Positions 37,398 to 46,403 of a stretch of DNA of 64,000 bases are shown here, piece after piece. The translations under genes and the position numbers were made by a program. This DNA is from Clostridium paridis (GTDB taxonomy: Bacteria > Bacillota > Clostridia > Clostridiales > Clostridiaceae): NCBI RefSeq assembly GCF_016765615.1, contig NZ_JAESWA010000028.1, forward strand, positions 1 to 64,000, in the 5' to 3' direction. Every line of letters begins with the position of its first letter. Positions within the stretch are counted from its first letter, which is position 1. Below the pieces are notes generated by a model that saw only the letters and a program-made list of their open reading frames with translations, made no database searches and was not told the origin of the DNA.

Positions 37398-38990
37398 TTA
37401 AAAATATGTTCTTACATTTCTTTCAATATCTTTTATTAGTTTATATTCAATGGAATCTACAAGGGCTATCCAGCTTGCCTCAATAATATCTCTAGATACT
37501 CCTACCGTAGTCCAATTTTCACTTCCATCTGAAGATTCAATAAGAACTCTTACCGATGCTTCTGTAGCTGTTCCTTCATCAAGTACTCTAACCTTATAAT
37601 CCACAAGTCTTATATACTTTAATTGAGGATAGAATACTTCTAATGCTTTTCTTAGAGCCTTGTCCAATGCGTTTACTGGCCCATCTCCTTCTGCTGCTGT
37701 CATTTCATCTCTTCCATCAACATTTACATTTATAACTGCTGTTGAAGTAAAATTTGCTTTTGAAGATGGATGCTCTCCTATTACTTTAAAATTGTTCAAT
37801 TGAAAGAATGGTTTATATTTGCCTATTATCTTTCTTATTACTAATTCTATTGTTCCTTCTGCTCCCTCAAACTGATATCCTTGGTGTTCCAATTCTTTTA
37901 ATTTATCTATAATTAATTGAACTTCCTTGCTATCCTTTGAGAAATTAGGAAATAACTTTTGGACTTCTTTTAATATTGTACTTTTGCCACTTACTTCAGA
38001 TACTAATATTCTTCTACTATTTCCTACTACCTCTGGATTTATATGCTCATAGGATTTTGGTTCTTTTACCACTGCATCTATATGCATACCACCCTTATGT
38101 GCAAAAGCTGCACTTCCTATATAAGGCGTATCATCTTTAAGCTGAATATTTGATATTTCTGAAAGCATCATAGCTGTAGATTTGAGACTTGATAACAATT
38201 CTTTTTCAATAACATCCTTATCCATCTTTAACATTAATGTAGGTATTATTGTGCTTAAGTTAGCATTTCCACACCTTTCACCAATTCCTAAGAAGGTTCC
38301 TTGAATATGATTTGCTCCAGCTTCCACCCCAATAATTGAATTTGCCACAGCTACCCCAATATCGTTATGGCAATGTATTCCTATATTATCACCTAATATT
38401 TCTTTTACTTCAGTGACAATATCAAATATTTCTTTTGGAGTTGTTCCTCCATTTGTATCACACAAAACTATTACATCTGCTCCTGCATCTTTTGCAGTTT
38501 TCAGTGTCTCAATGGAGTATTGCTTATTGCTTTTATAACCATCAAAAAAATGTTCCCCATCAAAAATAACTTCTTTCTGATGCTTCTTTAGATATTCTAT
38601 TGATTCTTTTATTAATTTAAGATTTTCATCTAAGGTTGTCTTTAAAATTTCTGTTACATGAAAATCTGAACTTTTCCCAAATATAGTTACTACTTCTGTT
38701 TTTGCTTCTAATAAATCTTGGAGATTCTTATCTTCCTCTACTGTTACCCCTATTCTTCTTGTACTTCCAAAGGCAACTAGCTTTGTTTTTTTGAGCCTTA
38801 ACCCTTGAGCCCTTCTGAAAAAATCCATATCTTTAGGATTTGAACCTGGATTACCAGCTTCTACATAATCAATTCCTAAGTCATCCAATGCCTTAACTAT
38901 TTTTAGTTTATCCTCAACTGAAAATGATATGCCCTGCCCCTGAGCACCATCTCTTAAGGTTGAATCTAGAATAAATACTTTATTGCTCAT
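37398..38990 (-). CDS. cimA: Citramalate synthase
   Basis: 530 aa, too long for LeuA of the same fold plus its usual regulatory domain, and closer to the bacterial CimA (GSU1798) type. The opening LDSTLRDGAQGQGISFSVEDKL is shared with that group (given here as STLRDGAQGQGISF). Metal ligands are Asp in the RDG motif and HCHNDIGVAVANS (about 203-215); the C-terminal LeuA dimer domain follows from about 390. It condenses acetyl-CoA with pyruvate to (R)-citramalate, the entry to Ile without threonine. A LeuA function cannot be wholly excluded without alignment. Confidence 0.88.
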   Translation of the reverse strand: MSNKVFILDSTLRDGAQGQGISFSVEDKLKIVKALDDLGIDYVEAGNPGSNPKDMDFFRRAQGLRLKKTKLVAFGSTRRIGVTVEEDKNLQDLLEAKTEVVTIFGKSSDFHVTEILKTTLDENLKLIKESIEYLKKHQKEVIFDGEHFFDGYKSNKQYSIETLKTAKDAGADVIVLCDTNGGTTPKEIFDIVTEVKEILGDNIGIHCHNDIGVAVANSIIGVEAGANHIQGTFLGIGERCGNANLSTIIPTLMLKMDKDVIEKELLSSLKSTAMMLSEISNIQLKDDTPYIGSAAFAHKGGMHIDAVVKEPKSYEHINPEVVGNSRRILVSEVSGKSTILKEVQKLFPNFSKDSKEVQLIIDKLKELEHQGYQFEGAEGTIELVIRKIIGKYKPFFQLNNFKVIGEHPSSKANFTSTAVINVNVDGRDEMTAAEGDGPVNALDKALRKALEVFYPQLKYIRLVDYKVRVLDEGTATEASVRVLIESSDGSENWTTVGVSRDIIEASWIALVDSIEYKLIKDIERNVRTYF

Positions 38991-39026
38991 GCTATTAACC
39001 TCTCTTACTTTTAATTCTTCATAAAA

Positions 39027-39542
39027 TTATGCTTCAAAGTATTCCCCATGAGAGCTTATGTCCTTTTCCCCTCTTTCAAGAGCAGCAAGACCTGTTCTTA
39101 CCATTTCCTTTATTCCATATTCCTCCATAAGCTTTATAAGTGCCACAACTTTGCTTTCATCACCAGTTAGTTCTATAGTTAGTGTTTCCATGGAAATGTC
39201 AATTACTTTACATCTAAAGATTCTAACTATTTCATTAATAGCAGCTCTTTCAGTGGCATCAGCTTTAACTTTAATTAGGACTAATTCTCTATATACTGCG
39301 TCTTCCTGGTCAAGTTCTACCACTTGCTTTACATCTTCTAACTTCCCCAATTGCTTTTTTACTTGTTCTAATGTATCCCCATCTTCAAACATAGTTATTG
39401 TCATTCTTGAGAATTCTGGATTTTCAGTTCTTCCTACTGTTAGACTATCAATATTGTATCCTCTCCTAGAAAACAATCCAGCAACTCTGCTCAATACACC
39501 AGAATAATTTTTTACTACTACTGATAAGACATGCTTATCCAT
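39027..39542 (-). CDS. ilvN: Acetolactate synthase regulatory subunit
   Basis: 171 aa. An N-terminal ACT domain (VLSVVVKNYSGVLSRVAGLFSRRGYNID region, about 4-32, shown in part as NYSGVLSRVAGLFSRRGYNI) and the C-terminal ALS_ss_C domain. It binds valine and controls IlvB. First gene of the operon, preceded by GGGGGGG and a structured leader. IlvB itself is six genes downstream, so the two subunits are made from opposite ends of one long mRNA. Confidence 0.94.
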   Translation of the reverse strand: MDKHVLSVVVKNYSGVLSRVAGLFSRRGYNIDSLTVGRTENPEFSRMTITMFEDGDTLEQVKKQLGKLEDVKQVVELDQEDAVYRELVLIKVKADATERAAINEIVRIFRCKVIDISMETLTIELTGDESKVVALIKLMEEYGIKEMVRTGLAALERGEKDISSHGEYFEA

Positions 39543-39603
39543 AAATGCCCCCCCTTTTTAATAAATTTTGTTATTACTAAAATCTATATTTGGATAAATA
39601 AAA

Positions 39604-39636
39604 CCCACCCTTAATGATACAATCATAAGAGGTGGG
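39604..39636 (-). terminator. Leader terminator before ilvN
   Basis: CCCACC / GGTGGG with an inner ATGAT / ATCAT stem, then TTTTATTT on the minus strand. It lies 62 bases before the ilvN start and would be the off-state of the leader switch. Confidence 0.75.
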
Positions 39637-39639
39637 AAT

Positions 39640-39817
39640 ATAAACATATCTTCCGCCTTAAATATAATATCACTCGGTTCTAACAAACCCTTGCTTTTAA
39701 CGGGGCTTACCGGTAGTCGCCTACTTGTTACACCATTATAACTTTCAGGACTCTGCTCAGGAGTGATATTCATTTAGTAAAAGTATCGGCTCACAGCAAC
39801 AACCGACTCTCTGAAAC
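39640..39817 (-). promoter_or_regulatory. T-box-like leader with AUC (Ile) specifier
   Basis: On the minus strand, Stem I is closed by GTTTCAG / CTGAAAG (39817 and 39742). It contains the T-box features AGAGAG, GGTTGTTGCTGTGAGCC and GAATATCACTCCTGAG. By analogy with ileS and tyrS leaders, the specifier is ATC at 39765-39767, isoleucine. A Stem III-like GTAGGC...CCGTTAAAAG follows. The canonical T-box bulge (AGGGTGGNACC) is not clear; AAGGCGGAA is the nearest match. Confidence is high for Stem I and moderate for the whole switch. Confidence 0.7.
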
Positions 39818-39900
39818 TTTCATCTCTAAATAAAGGTCTCCCTCGTAGCATTTATTTTTAAGGTCATATATTAAGTTTTGAATTTCTTATTGTTGAAATT

Positions 39901-39929
39901 ATTGTACATTTATATAATAATTTCGTCAA
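39901..39929 (-). promoter_or_regulatory. Strong SigA-type promoter of the ilv-leu operon
   Basis: TTGACG (39924-39929), a 17-bp spacer and TACAAT (39901-39906) on the minus strand. Transcription would start near 39894, giving a leader of about 350 bases before ilvN. Confidence 0.75.
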
Positions 39930-40086
39930 TACTTTATAATTTTTTTATTATATTATGATTATTTTTTGTTTATAATTAACATTTTCACAATTTAGTTTTG
40001 TTATATTAACAGTATCTAAATTTACAAATACTTTTATATTTTATAAAATTTTTCTAAAACTTTATCATATAATTTGAGTTGAGTTT

Positions 40087-40542
40087 CTATAGTTTATTTT
40101 CAAATAATACTAAATATTCTCCGTATCCTTCCTCCTCTAATTTTTCTTTTGGTATAAATTTTAACGAAGCTGAATTAATGCAATACCTCACTCCTCCCAA
40201 TTCTTTAGGTCCATCATTAAAAACATGGCCTAAATGCGAATCTCCTTCTTTACTTCTTACCTCTACTCTATGCATTCCATGACTAAAGTCTGCCTTCTCT
40301 TTTACAATTCCCTTCTCAATAGGCTTTGAGAACGCTGGCCATCCACAGCCAGAATTATATTTATCTGTTGAGGAGAAAAGCGGTTCCCCTGTTACAATAT
40401 CAACATAAATACCTTCCTTAAAAAACTCATCATATTCATTTTCAAAGGGTTTTTCAGTGGAATTTTCTTGAGTAACTGAATATTGAAGTGGAGTTAAATT
40501 TTTTTTGAGTTCTTCCTTCGAGGGTTTAGTATACTTTCCCAT
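40087..40542 (-). CDS. msrB: Peptide methionine-(R)-S-oxide reductase
   Basis: 151 aa, SelR/MsrB fold. Landmarks are [13 protein letters not shown] (about 62-74, Cys66), [18 protein letters not shown] and catalytic Cys121 in [11 protein letters not shown]. The four zinc-binding cysteines of many MsrB proteins are absent. It reduces methionine-R-sulfoxide in proteins using thioredoxin, which is encoded at 62093. The start was moved to the ATG at 40542, just after GGAAGGTGA; the longer frame begins with TTG inside that site. Confidence 0.94.
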   Translation of the reverse strand: MGKYTKPSKEELKKNLTPLQYSVTQENSTEKPFENEYDEFFKEGIYVDIVTGEPLFSSTDKYNSGCGWPAFSKPIEKGIVKEKADFSHGMHRVEVRSKEGDSHLGHVFNDGPKELGGVRYCINSASLKFIPKEKLEEEGYGEYLVLFENKL

Positions 40543-40639
40543 AAAATCACCTTCCAAATTTATTTATTAATATTATACCAATAAGCATAAAATTTTATCT
40601 AAATGAGAAACTTAATCTTAATAAAGGGAGGGTAGGTCC

Positions 40640-42163
40640 ATGAAATCATCTAAAAACACTTCTAAATATAATCCGCAAAATAATAAGAACTTTAGCGGTA
40701 ATTTATCTCATGACTATAATGAATTTAGGAAAATACTAAATAACTGTTCAGATATTGTTTTTAGAGAATTTAAAATAAATAAATCACTTGATGCTCTGCT
40801 TATTTATATAGATGAATTCGTTAATGTCGAACAAATCGATATGAATATTCTTAGACCATTACTTAGTTATAACTTTAATAACCTCGATAACTCTTCAAAT
40901 AATTCTAATGATCTTAATGGTTTTATAAGAGAACACGTAGTTTCAATTGGGGATGTAAATAAAATCGTTTCTTTTCAAGATGCTATAGATAATATCCTTA
41001 GGGGTAACGCTATCCTTATGATAGATGGACTTAAAGAAGCTATTTCATTAGATGTTAAGAAATACGTGAAGAGAAACGTAACTGAACCAGTTATGGAACC
41101 TGTAGTTCGTGGCCCAAGAGATGGATTTACTGAGGATATAAAAACCAATTTACTTCTAGTACGAAAAAGACTCAAAACTCCTTCTTTAAAAATGGAAAAA
41201 CTTCTAGTTGGAAGACTATCAAAAACAATCATATATGTAAGTTACTTAGATGGCATTGCTAGTGACTCTCTAGTAAAAGATATAAAAGATAAATTAAATA
41301 ATATAGATATTGATGCCATACTTGAAAGTGGTTATATTGAAGAATTAATAGAAGACAACCATTTCTCTGTTTTTTCTCAATTTGGCTATACTGAGCGTCC
41401 AGATAAACTTTGTAGTAGCCTGCTTGAAGGTCACGTAGGTATACTTATTGATAATACGCCTCTTGCTCTTATGGCACCTCAAACTCTCTTTGAAACCATG
41501 CAAACTAGTGAAGATTCTTATGAAAGGTATCTTCCAAGTATTATGATTCGTTTTGTAAGATATATTTTTTTAGGTTTAGCTTTTTCCTTGCCTTCTTTTT
41601 ATATTGCTTTACTAACTTTTCATCAAGGCATGATCCCTAAAAAATTATTATTCACCATATGGGCATCAAGAGAAAATGTTCCTTTTCCAGTACTTATTGA
41701 AGCTATAGTAATGGAAATATTTTTTGAGGGTTTAAGAGAAGCTGGACTTAGACTACCTAGTGGTACTGGGCAAACTGTAAGCGTTGTTGGTGCTTTAGTA
41801 ATAGGCGACGCCGCCGTAAAAGCTGGAATAGTTTCTTCATCGATGGTTATAATTGTTTCCATAACAGGAATAGCCTCATTTATAATTCCTAGATATAATC
41901 TCTCTCTATCAGTTAGAGTTCTTAGGTTTTTTATGATGGTACTTGCCGGAACCTTTGGACTATATGGAATGTTTATTGGTTTTCTTACTATATTAATTCA
42001 TATGGCAAAATTAAGTTCTTTTGGTACACCTTATTTATCACCATTAGCACCACTAGACCTATCCAGCCTTAAAGATGTTGTGGTTAGAGTTCCTTGGCCA
42101 TTTATGAATAAACGCCCCGAATATATAAACAAGAAAAATATTAGGCGCAAAAATAATCCTTAA
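40640..42163 (+). CDS. Spore germinant receptor A subunit
   Basis: 507 aa, GerA family (GerAA/GerKA-like). A large cytoplasmic N-terminal domain (about 25-290), then about five membrane helices (about 305-480), with the hallmark PFPVLIEAIVMEIFFEGLREAGLRLP region (seen as FFEGLREAGLRLP). It forms the nutrient receptor complex in the spore inner membrane with the B and C subunits encoded next to it. First gene of the ger operon, with ribosome binding site GGGAGGG. Order A-C-B is the GerK/clostridial type. Confidence 0.93.
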   Translation: MKSSKNTSKYNPQNNKNFSGNLSHDYNEFRKILNNCSDIVFREFKINKSLDALLIYIDEFVNVEQIDMNILRPLLSYNFNNLDNSSNNSNDLNGFIREHVVSIGDVNKIVSFQDAIDNILRGNAILMIDGLKEAISLDVKKYVKRNVTEPVMEPVVRGPRDGFTEDIKTNLLLVRKRLKTPSLKMEKLLVGRLSKTIIYVSYLDGIASDSLVKDIKDKLNNIDIDAILESGYIEELIEDNHFSVFSQFGYTERPDKLCSSLLEGHVGILIDNTPLALMAPQTLFETMQTSEDSYERYLPSIMIRFVRYIFLGLAFSLPSFYIALLTFHQGMIPKKLLFTIWASRENVPFPVLIEAIVMEIFFEGLREAGLRLPSGTGQTVSVVGALVIGDAAVKAGIVSSSMVIIVSITGIASFIIPRYNLSLSVRVLRFFMMVLAGTFGLYGMFIGFLTILIHMAKLSSFGTPYLSPLAPLDLSSLKDVVVRVPWPFMNKRPEYINKKNIRRKNNP

Positions 42164-42204
42164 AATTAAGCATCTATGCGAGCAAGTTTAGGAGTGAATA
42201 TATT

Positions 42205-43398
42205 ATGAGATACAAGAAAGTATTATCCTTGTTTATTACATTCTTGATGATATGTACATCTCTAGTTGGTTGTTGGGATAAGAAAGAATTAGACCACCTC
42301 TTAATAGTTTCAGCAATAGCTCTTGATACTAATAAAGATGGAACAATTTCTCTTACACTTTTATCTTCAATACCTAGACAATCAACTAATAAAGGTGAAG
42401 TTTCTAGCGGCCAAAATGATACTATCTTAGTTTCAGCTGAGGGAGAAAATATAATAGATGCTTATAGAAAAATAGAATTAAAATTATCTAGAGAAATTTT
42501 TTTATCACAGGCTGAATGCCTAATAGTTGGAGAATCCACTGCTAGTTCGGGACTTTCTGATATACTTGATTTTTTTTCAAGAGATCAACAAGTTCCCTTG
42601 AAGACATATATTTTATTTTCTAGGGGCAAGGCTTCTGATATTTTAGAGGTAAAATCTCCAATCGAGAATACCCCTTTTGAGGAAGTTGGGAAATTAGAAG
42701 ACTTAAACTTAGCACTCAAAATGAGATATAAGGATATGTTATATGCAATAACTGAAGAAGGTGTCGAGGCCATAGCACCTATAATTCAAAGAGTATCTTC
42801 TGTGGATTATAGCAGTTCAAAAAGCAAGTCTTTATTATCAATTCCAGGATCTGCACTATTTAAGGATGATAAATTAGCTGGATTTATAACTGATCGAGAA
42901 ACTAGAGGTATTCTTTGGTTAAAAAATGAAATCAATAATGGAATGATAACCGCTAAAATTCCTAATGAAAAAGGCGGTGGCTTAATATCTGGAAGAATAG
43001 AACGAGTTAAAACTAAAATAGATCCCATCTTAAAAGGTGATACAGTTGAATTTAATGTAAATATATTTGCAGACGCTACTATATATGAAAGTTCATCAAA
43101 ATTAGATTTAAGCAGTCATTCAGCAATTGAATATGCTCAAAAAATGTATGCAAAAGAGATTACTGAAATGATTAATGAATCTTTAGAAAAAATACAAAAG
43201 CAATACAAATTAGACGTGGTAGGCTTTGGTGCAAAGGTCCATGGCAAATATCCCAAGCAATGGGATACTATTTTTAAAGATCACTGGAATAGTGAATTTT
43301 CTAAATCAAAAATTATTATTAATTGTAATGTAAAAATCTTTTCAACAGGTTTTGATTCAAAATCAATTTTAAAAAAGGAGGAAGACCTTATAAAATAA
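42205..43398 (+). CDS. Spore germinant receptor C lipoprotein
   Basis: 397 aa, GerC (Ger(x)C) family. Signal peptide with lipobox LVGC (Cys about 23), followed by the family opening WDKKELDHL. Domain 1 spans about 25-190 and the C-terminal domain about 215-385. It is a membrane-anchored subunit of the receptor on the outer face of the spore inner membrane and depends on Lgt for lipidation. It lies between the A and B subunit genes with short gaps. Confidence 0.92.
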   Translation: MRYKKVLSLFITFLMICTSLVGCWDKKELDHLLIVSAIALDTNKDGTISLTLLSSIPRQSTNKGEVSSGQNDTILVSAEGENIIDAYRKIELKLSREIFLSQAECLIVGESTASSGLSDILDFFSRDQQVPLKTYILFSRGKASDILEVKSPIENTPFEEVGKLEDLNLALKMRYKDMLYAITEEGVEAIAPIIQRVSSVDYSSSKSKSLLSIPGSALFKDDKLAGFITDRETRGILWLKNEINNGMITAKIPNEKGGGLISGRIERVKTKIDPILKGDTVEFNVNIFADATIYESSSKLDLSSHSAIEYAQKMYAKEITEMINESLEKIQKQYKLDVVGFGAKVHGKYPKQWDTIFKDHWNSEFSKSKIIINCNVKIFSTGFDSKSILKKEEDLIK

Positions 43399-43425
43399 AT
43401 ATTTAATTCTTTAAGGAGAGTTAGA

Positions 43426-44529
43426 ATGCAAAAGATTTCAAACTTTCAATTATTTTCTCTAATGGTTTTGTATGAGATTGGAAGCACCATTATTTTTGGG
43501 TTCGCTGCAGAAGCTGGAAGAGCTGCCTGGATTTCCGTTTTGATATCAACCTTTATAGGATTATTAATAAATTTACTCTACCTTTATTTATCAAAGGCTA
43601 ATCCTGGTTTGACTTTAATTGAATGGTTTCCAAAGCACCTTGGAAAATGGATAGGATTTCCTATTGCTTGGTTCTATGTTCTTGAGTTTATGTATGACGG
43701 GGGACGGGGATTACAAGATTTAAAACTATTAATTCCAAATACAATTCTCCCTAGAACCCCAAGCTTTATAGTGCAGATACTATTTATACTCGTTATTGTT
43801 TATGCTTTATATGCAGGCCTTGAAATAATAGGAAGATTAGGTGAATTATTTCTTCCAATTATATTAATACTTTCAGTTCTAGAAATTATATTAATATTTT
43901 TTTCTGATACTGTGCATTTTCAGTATCTCAAACCTTTTATAGATAAAGGTTTTAAGAATATATTTAACTCAGTTGTTCCCTTAGGAATAACACAGACCTT
44001 TGGTCAAACAATTGAATTCTCAATGATTTGGCCAGAAGTAAAAGATCAAAACAAACTAATTAAAAGTACTTTACTTGCAACCTTAGTATCGGGATTGTTT
44101 ATTGCGTTACTTGATATTTTAGCTATTATTGTTGTAGGGGCAACTACCTTTTCCAGAAGCAATTTACCTCTATATAGATTAATCAGAACTATTAGCATAG
44201 GTAAATTCATCGAAAATCTAGATGCTATAAATGTACTATTCTTTCTAACAACAGCATTTTTCAAATTATTTATTCATATATTTTGCGCAATTAAAGGTGT
44301 ACAGAAATTACTTTATACAAGTAATAAAAATAAAACAATTATTCCAGTTTCCTTGATTGTTTTGTATCTTGGAACAAATATGGCTTCTAGTGGCCCAGAA
44401 CATATAGAAGTAGGTGTTAAAATAGTACCCTATAATTTGTGGTTTCCTTTATTTTATGTTCTACCTATTCTGTTATTTGTATTTATCCTTATAAAAAAAG
44501 CATTGCACAAAAAAGTTTTTTCTACATAA
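43426..44529 (+). CDS. Spore germinant receptor B subunit
   Basis: 367 aa, ten or so membrane helices, GerB/APC-superfamily fold (motif SNFQLFSLMVLYEIGSTII near the start). It is the presumed nutrient-binding subunit; the ligand (amino acid or sugar) cannot be read off. The ribosome binding site is AAGGAG. Third gene of the operon, 15 bp before the small fourth gene. Confidence 0.92.
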   Translation: MQKISNFQLFSLMVLYEIGSTIIFGFAAEAGRAAWISVLISTFIGLLINLLYLYLSKANPGLTLIEWFPKHLGKWIGFPIAWFYVLEFMYDGGRGLQDLKLLIPNTILPRTPSFIVQILFILVIVYALYAGLEIIGRLGELFLPIILILSVLEIILIFFSDTVHFQYLKPFIDKGFKNIFNSVVPLGITQTFGQTIEFSMIWPEVKDQNKLIKSTLLATLVSGLFIALLDILAIIVVGATTFSRSNLPLYRLIRTISIGKFIENLDAINVLFFLTTAFFKLFIHIFCAIKGVQKLLYTSNKNKTIIPVSLIVLYLGTNMASSGPEHIEVGVKIVPYNLWFPLFYVLPILLFVFILIKKALHKKVFST

Positions 44530-44544
44530 AGGTGGTTTTAGTAA

Positions 44545-44679
44545 ATGATTGACTTTTTATTCTCCTGGAAATCCTATGTTATGCTTGATAAGCCTTGGCT
44601 ACTTCCACTATTTCTTTTAGTTTTATCCATACTTCTATCAACTTTTACAATTATTCGTGAAAAAAGAAATAATACATAA
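44545..44679 (+). CDS. 44-aa membrane protein at the end of the ger operon
   Basis: MIDFLFSWKSYVMLDKPWLL opens it. One strong membrane helix (about 18-36) is followed by the basic tail REKRNNT. AAAGGTGG lies nine bases before the ATG, the frame starts 16 bp after the B-subunit stop, and the operon terminator follows directly. All this supports a real gene co-expressed with the receptor. Small D-type subunits are known for some GerA-family receptors; whether this is one is an inference. Confidence 0.7.
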   Translation: MIDFLFSWKSYVMLDKPWLLPLFLLVLSILLSTFTIIREKRNNT

Positions 44680-44683
44680 ACGA

Positions 44684-44716
44684 AAAAATCTACAAGCAAT
44701 AAACTTGTAGATTTTT
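44684..44716. terminator. Bidirectional terminator of the ger operon
   Basis: A perfect 13-bp stem AAAAATCTACAAG / CTTGTAGATTTTT with a 7-nt loop, between convergent transcripts. Confidence 0.85.
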
Positions 44717-44725
44717 ATTTAATTC

Positions 44726-44860
44726 TTATTTGATTTCTTCTCCATTAAAGTTTTCATATTCAGCTGGTTTTTTATCAGTGCCTCTATTATTTTGATTGTT
44801 ATGCAATTTTTGCCTTCTTTGACCTTTTTGTAATGCATTATTTTCTCTTCTTTGTACCAA
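44726..44860 (-). CDS. Small basic hydrophilic protein, 44 aa
   Basis: The frame starts at TTG (44860), five bases after AGGGAGTGA, and closes with TAA at 44726. It is rich in Asn, Gln, Arg and Lys (REN, QKGQRRQKLHNNQNNRG), with an acidic end. No cysteine or membrane segment is present, and it looks disordered. Its composition recalls minor spore or nucleic-acid-binding proteins, but I recognise no family. It follows the ger operon convergently. Confidence 0.5.
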   Translation of the reverse strand: MVQRRENNALQKGQRRQKLHNNQNNRGTDKKPAEYENFNGEEIK

Positions 44861-44917
44861 AACTATCACTCCCTTCAGCTATATTTTTTGCCTAAGAGAT
44901 TTTTTTAATTCTCTTTT

Positions 44918-46177
44918 TTATCTTTTTTGTGCTGATGGGAATAAATATTCTACACAAAGCATTATATTATCAGTTATTGTCTTAATTCTAGATTTATTCA
45001 TTGTCTCAAACGTAGCCGTTAAATAATCTTCACTTTCATGTCCAAAGGATTCCAATGCTTTTATTTTAAGATTATATTTTGTATTTTTCATAAGCCCAGT
45101 TAACTTAACTGATAGTTTAGTCTTTGACTTATTTAAATAAAAATCTGAAAAAGCTAAAAATTCCTTATGAATTTTACCTGTAATTTTATTAATAACCTCG
45201 ATTTTATAAGAATGAATAAAATCTTTATGCTTTCCTTGATTAAATATTATTGTCACTGAATCACTTGTAACATCTTTTAATTTGACCATTTTACCTTTAA
45301 AATATGGTTTAATTCCACATTTGTACCTATCATCAGTATATTTAAACTTAGACTTATCTCCAATATCTTCTAACACCCATGGAGTACTTATAATCTTTTC
45401 ATTTACGAAATCTAGGGCTTCAATTATAACTTTATTATCTTCAGATACGCTTATTAATAATCCTTGTGAAAACTCATCAGCTCTTGGTGGAATACTTCCA
45501 TTCACTTTTCCTTTTTCCATTTCTATATAGCTAACAGATGCAGTTCCTATAGATGTGAAATCTCTTTGGTGTATTGATCTAGGATCATTTAAAGGATGAT
45601 GTGAATGTCCTGTAAATGTTACAACCTGAGGATAATCCTTCAAAACATTGTAAAATGATTTATTACTCCACTCTTCACTTCCATACACAGTACCTTTTAT
45701 ATGCTGGTGAACCGTAAAAAATATTGGTTTCTTAGGATCGTCATTTTTTGCTATCTCAAGTCTTTCTTTAACCCATTTTAATAATTTTGAAGTAAAGTGT
45801 CCATCTCTCCATCTACCTTCTGTGCTTACAGAAATAAAATGGAATCCTTTTATAATTTTGTGAGAATGAATTAATCCTCCTGTAAATTCTCTAAACCTTT
45901 TTTGAGCCATCTTAATAGGCAATCCATTCCAATAATCATGATTTCCCATAACGAAAATCCTTTCTGCATTAGGATTTCCATATTCATTATATATATTTTC
46001 AAATTTAACATACTCTGATTTTTTCCCTCCATGAGTAATGTCTCCAGCAATAATCATGGCATCTAATTCAGGTCTTAGTCTATTTATTACTTCTAACGCT
46101 TTTTTAAATTTTTTTTCATCTTTTGTAGTCTTACTTTTTAGATGAATGTCACTTATTACAGCAAATGATATATTCAT
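44918..46177 (-). CDS. Calcineurin-like metallophosphoesterase
   Basis: 419 aa. All metal-binding motifs are present: SDIHL (about 9-13), AGDITHGG (about 45-52), GNHDYW (about 78-83), VHQH (about 159-162) and TGHSHHP (about 184-190). The C-terminal third (about 300-400) looks like a fibronectin-III-type beta domain (VKLTGLMKNTKYNLKIKAL). No signal peptide, so it is probably cytoplasmic. The substrate is unknown. A single gene with AAGGAG as ribosome binding site. Confidence 0.85.
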   Translation of the reverse strand: MNISFAVISDIHLKSKTTKDEKKFKKALEVINRLRPELDAMIIAGDITHGGKKSEYVKFENIYNEYGNPNAERIFVMGNHDYWNGLPIKMAQKRFREFTGGLIHSHKIIKGFHFISVSTEGRWRDGHFTSKLLKWVKERLEIAKNDDPKKPIFFTVHQHIKGTVYGSEEWSNKSFYNVLKDYPQVVTFTGHSHHPLNDPRSIHQRDFTSIGTASVSYIEMEKGKVNGSIPPRADEFSQGLLISVSEDNKVIIEALDFVNEKIISTPWVLEDIGDKSKFKYTDDRYKCGIKPYFKGKMVKLKDVTSDSVTIIFNQGKHKDFIHSYKIEVINKITGKIHKEFLAFSDFYLNKSKTKLSVKLTGLMKNTKYNLKIKALESFGHESEDYLTATFETMNKSRIKTITDNIMLCVEYLFPSAQKR

Positions 46178-46342
46178 TTCTTTATTCTCCTTTGAAATAA
46201 GTCATTCAAAAATTATATATTGAAATATATTCAATATTATTGCCAGAAGTTCATTTAAGGTAGATTTTTCAAGGTATAATTTTTGTTTCATTAGTATAAT
46301 TTTAAGCTAATTATATCAACTTATCTAATTTATTTAAATAGG

Positions 46343-46377
46343 AAAACCGTAACAAAAATGCATTTTATTACGGTTTT
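46343..46377 (-). terminator. Terminator of glmM
   Basis: AAAACCGTAA / TTACGGTTTT with an inner AAAATGCATTTT palindrome, 27 bases past the stop. Confidence 0.75.
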
Positions 46378-46403
46378 ACAATCTAGTAATATTAAATTAT
46401 ATA

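Noticed and set aside
37398-38990. 2-isopropylmalate synthase (leuA)
   Set aside because: The opening STLRDGAQGQGISF and length fit the CimA group better, and the leader points to isoleucine. It is kept as a lesser alternative only.
39058-39507. 149-aa plus-strand frame
   Set aside because: It is antisense to ilvN, which is clearly real.
39558-39773. 71-aa minus-strand frame in the ilv leader
   Set aside because: It lies inside the T-box-like leader and terminator, has no ribosome binding site, and its composition follows the RNA structure.
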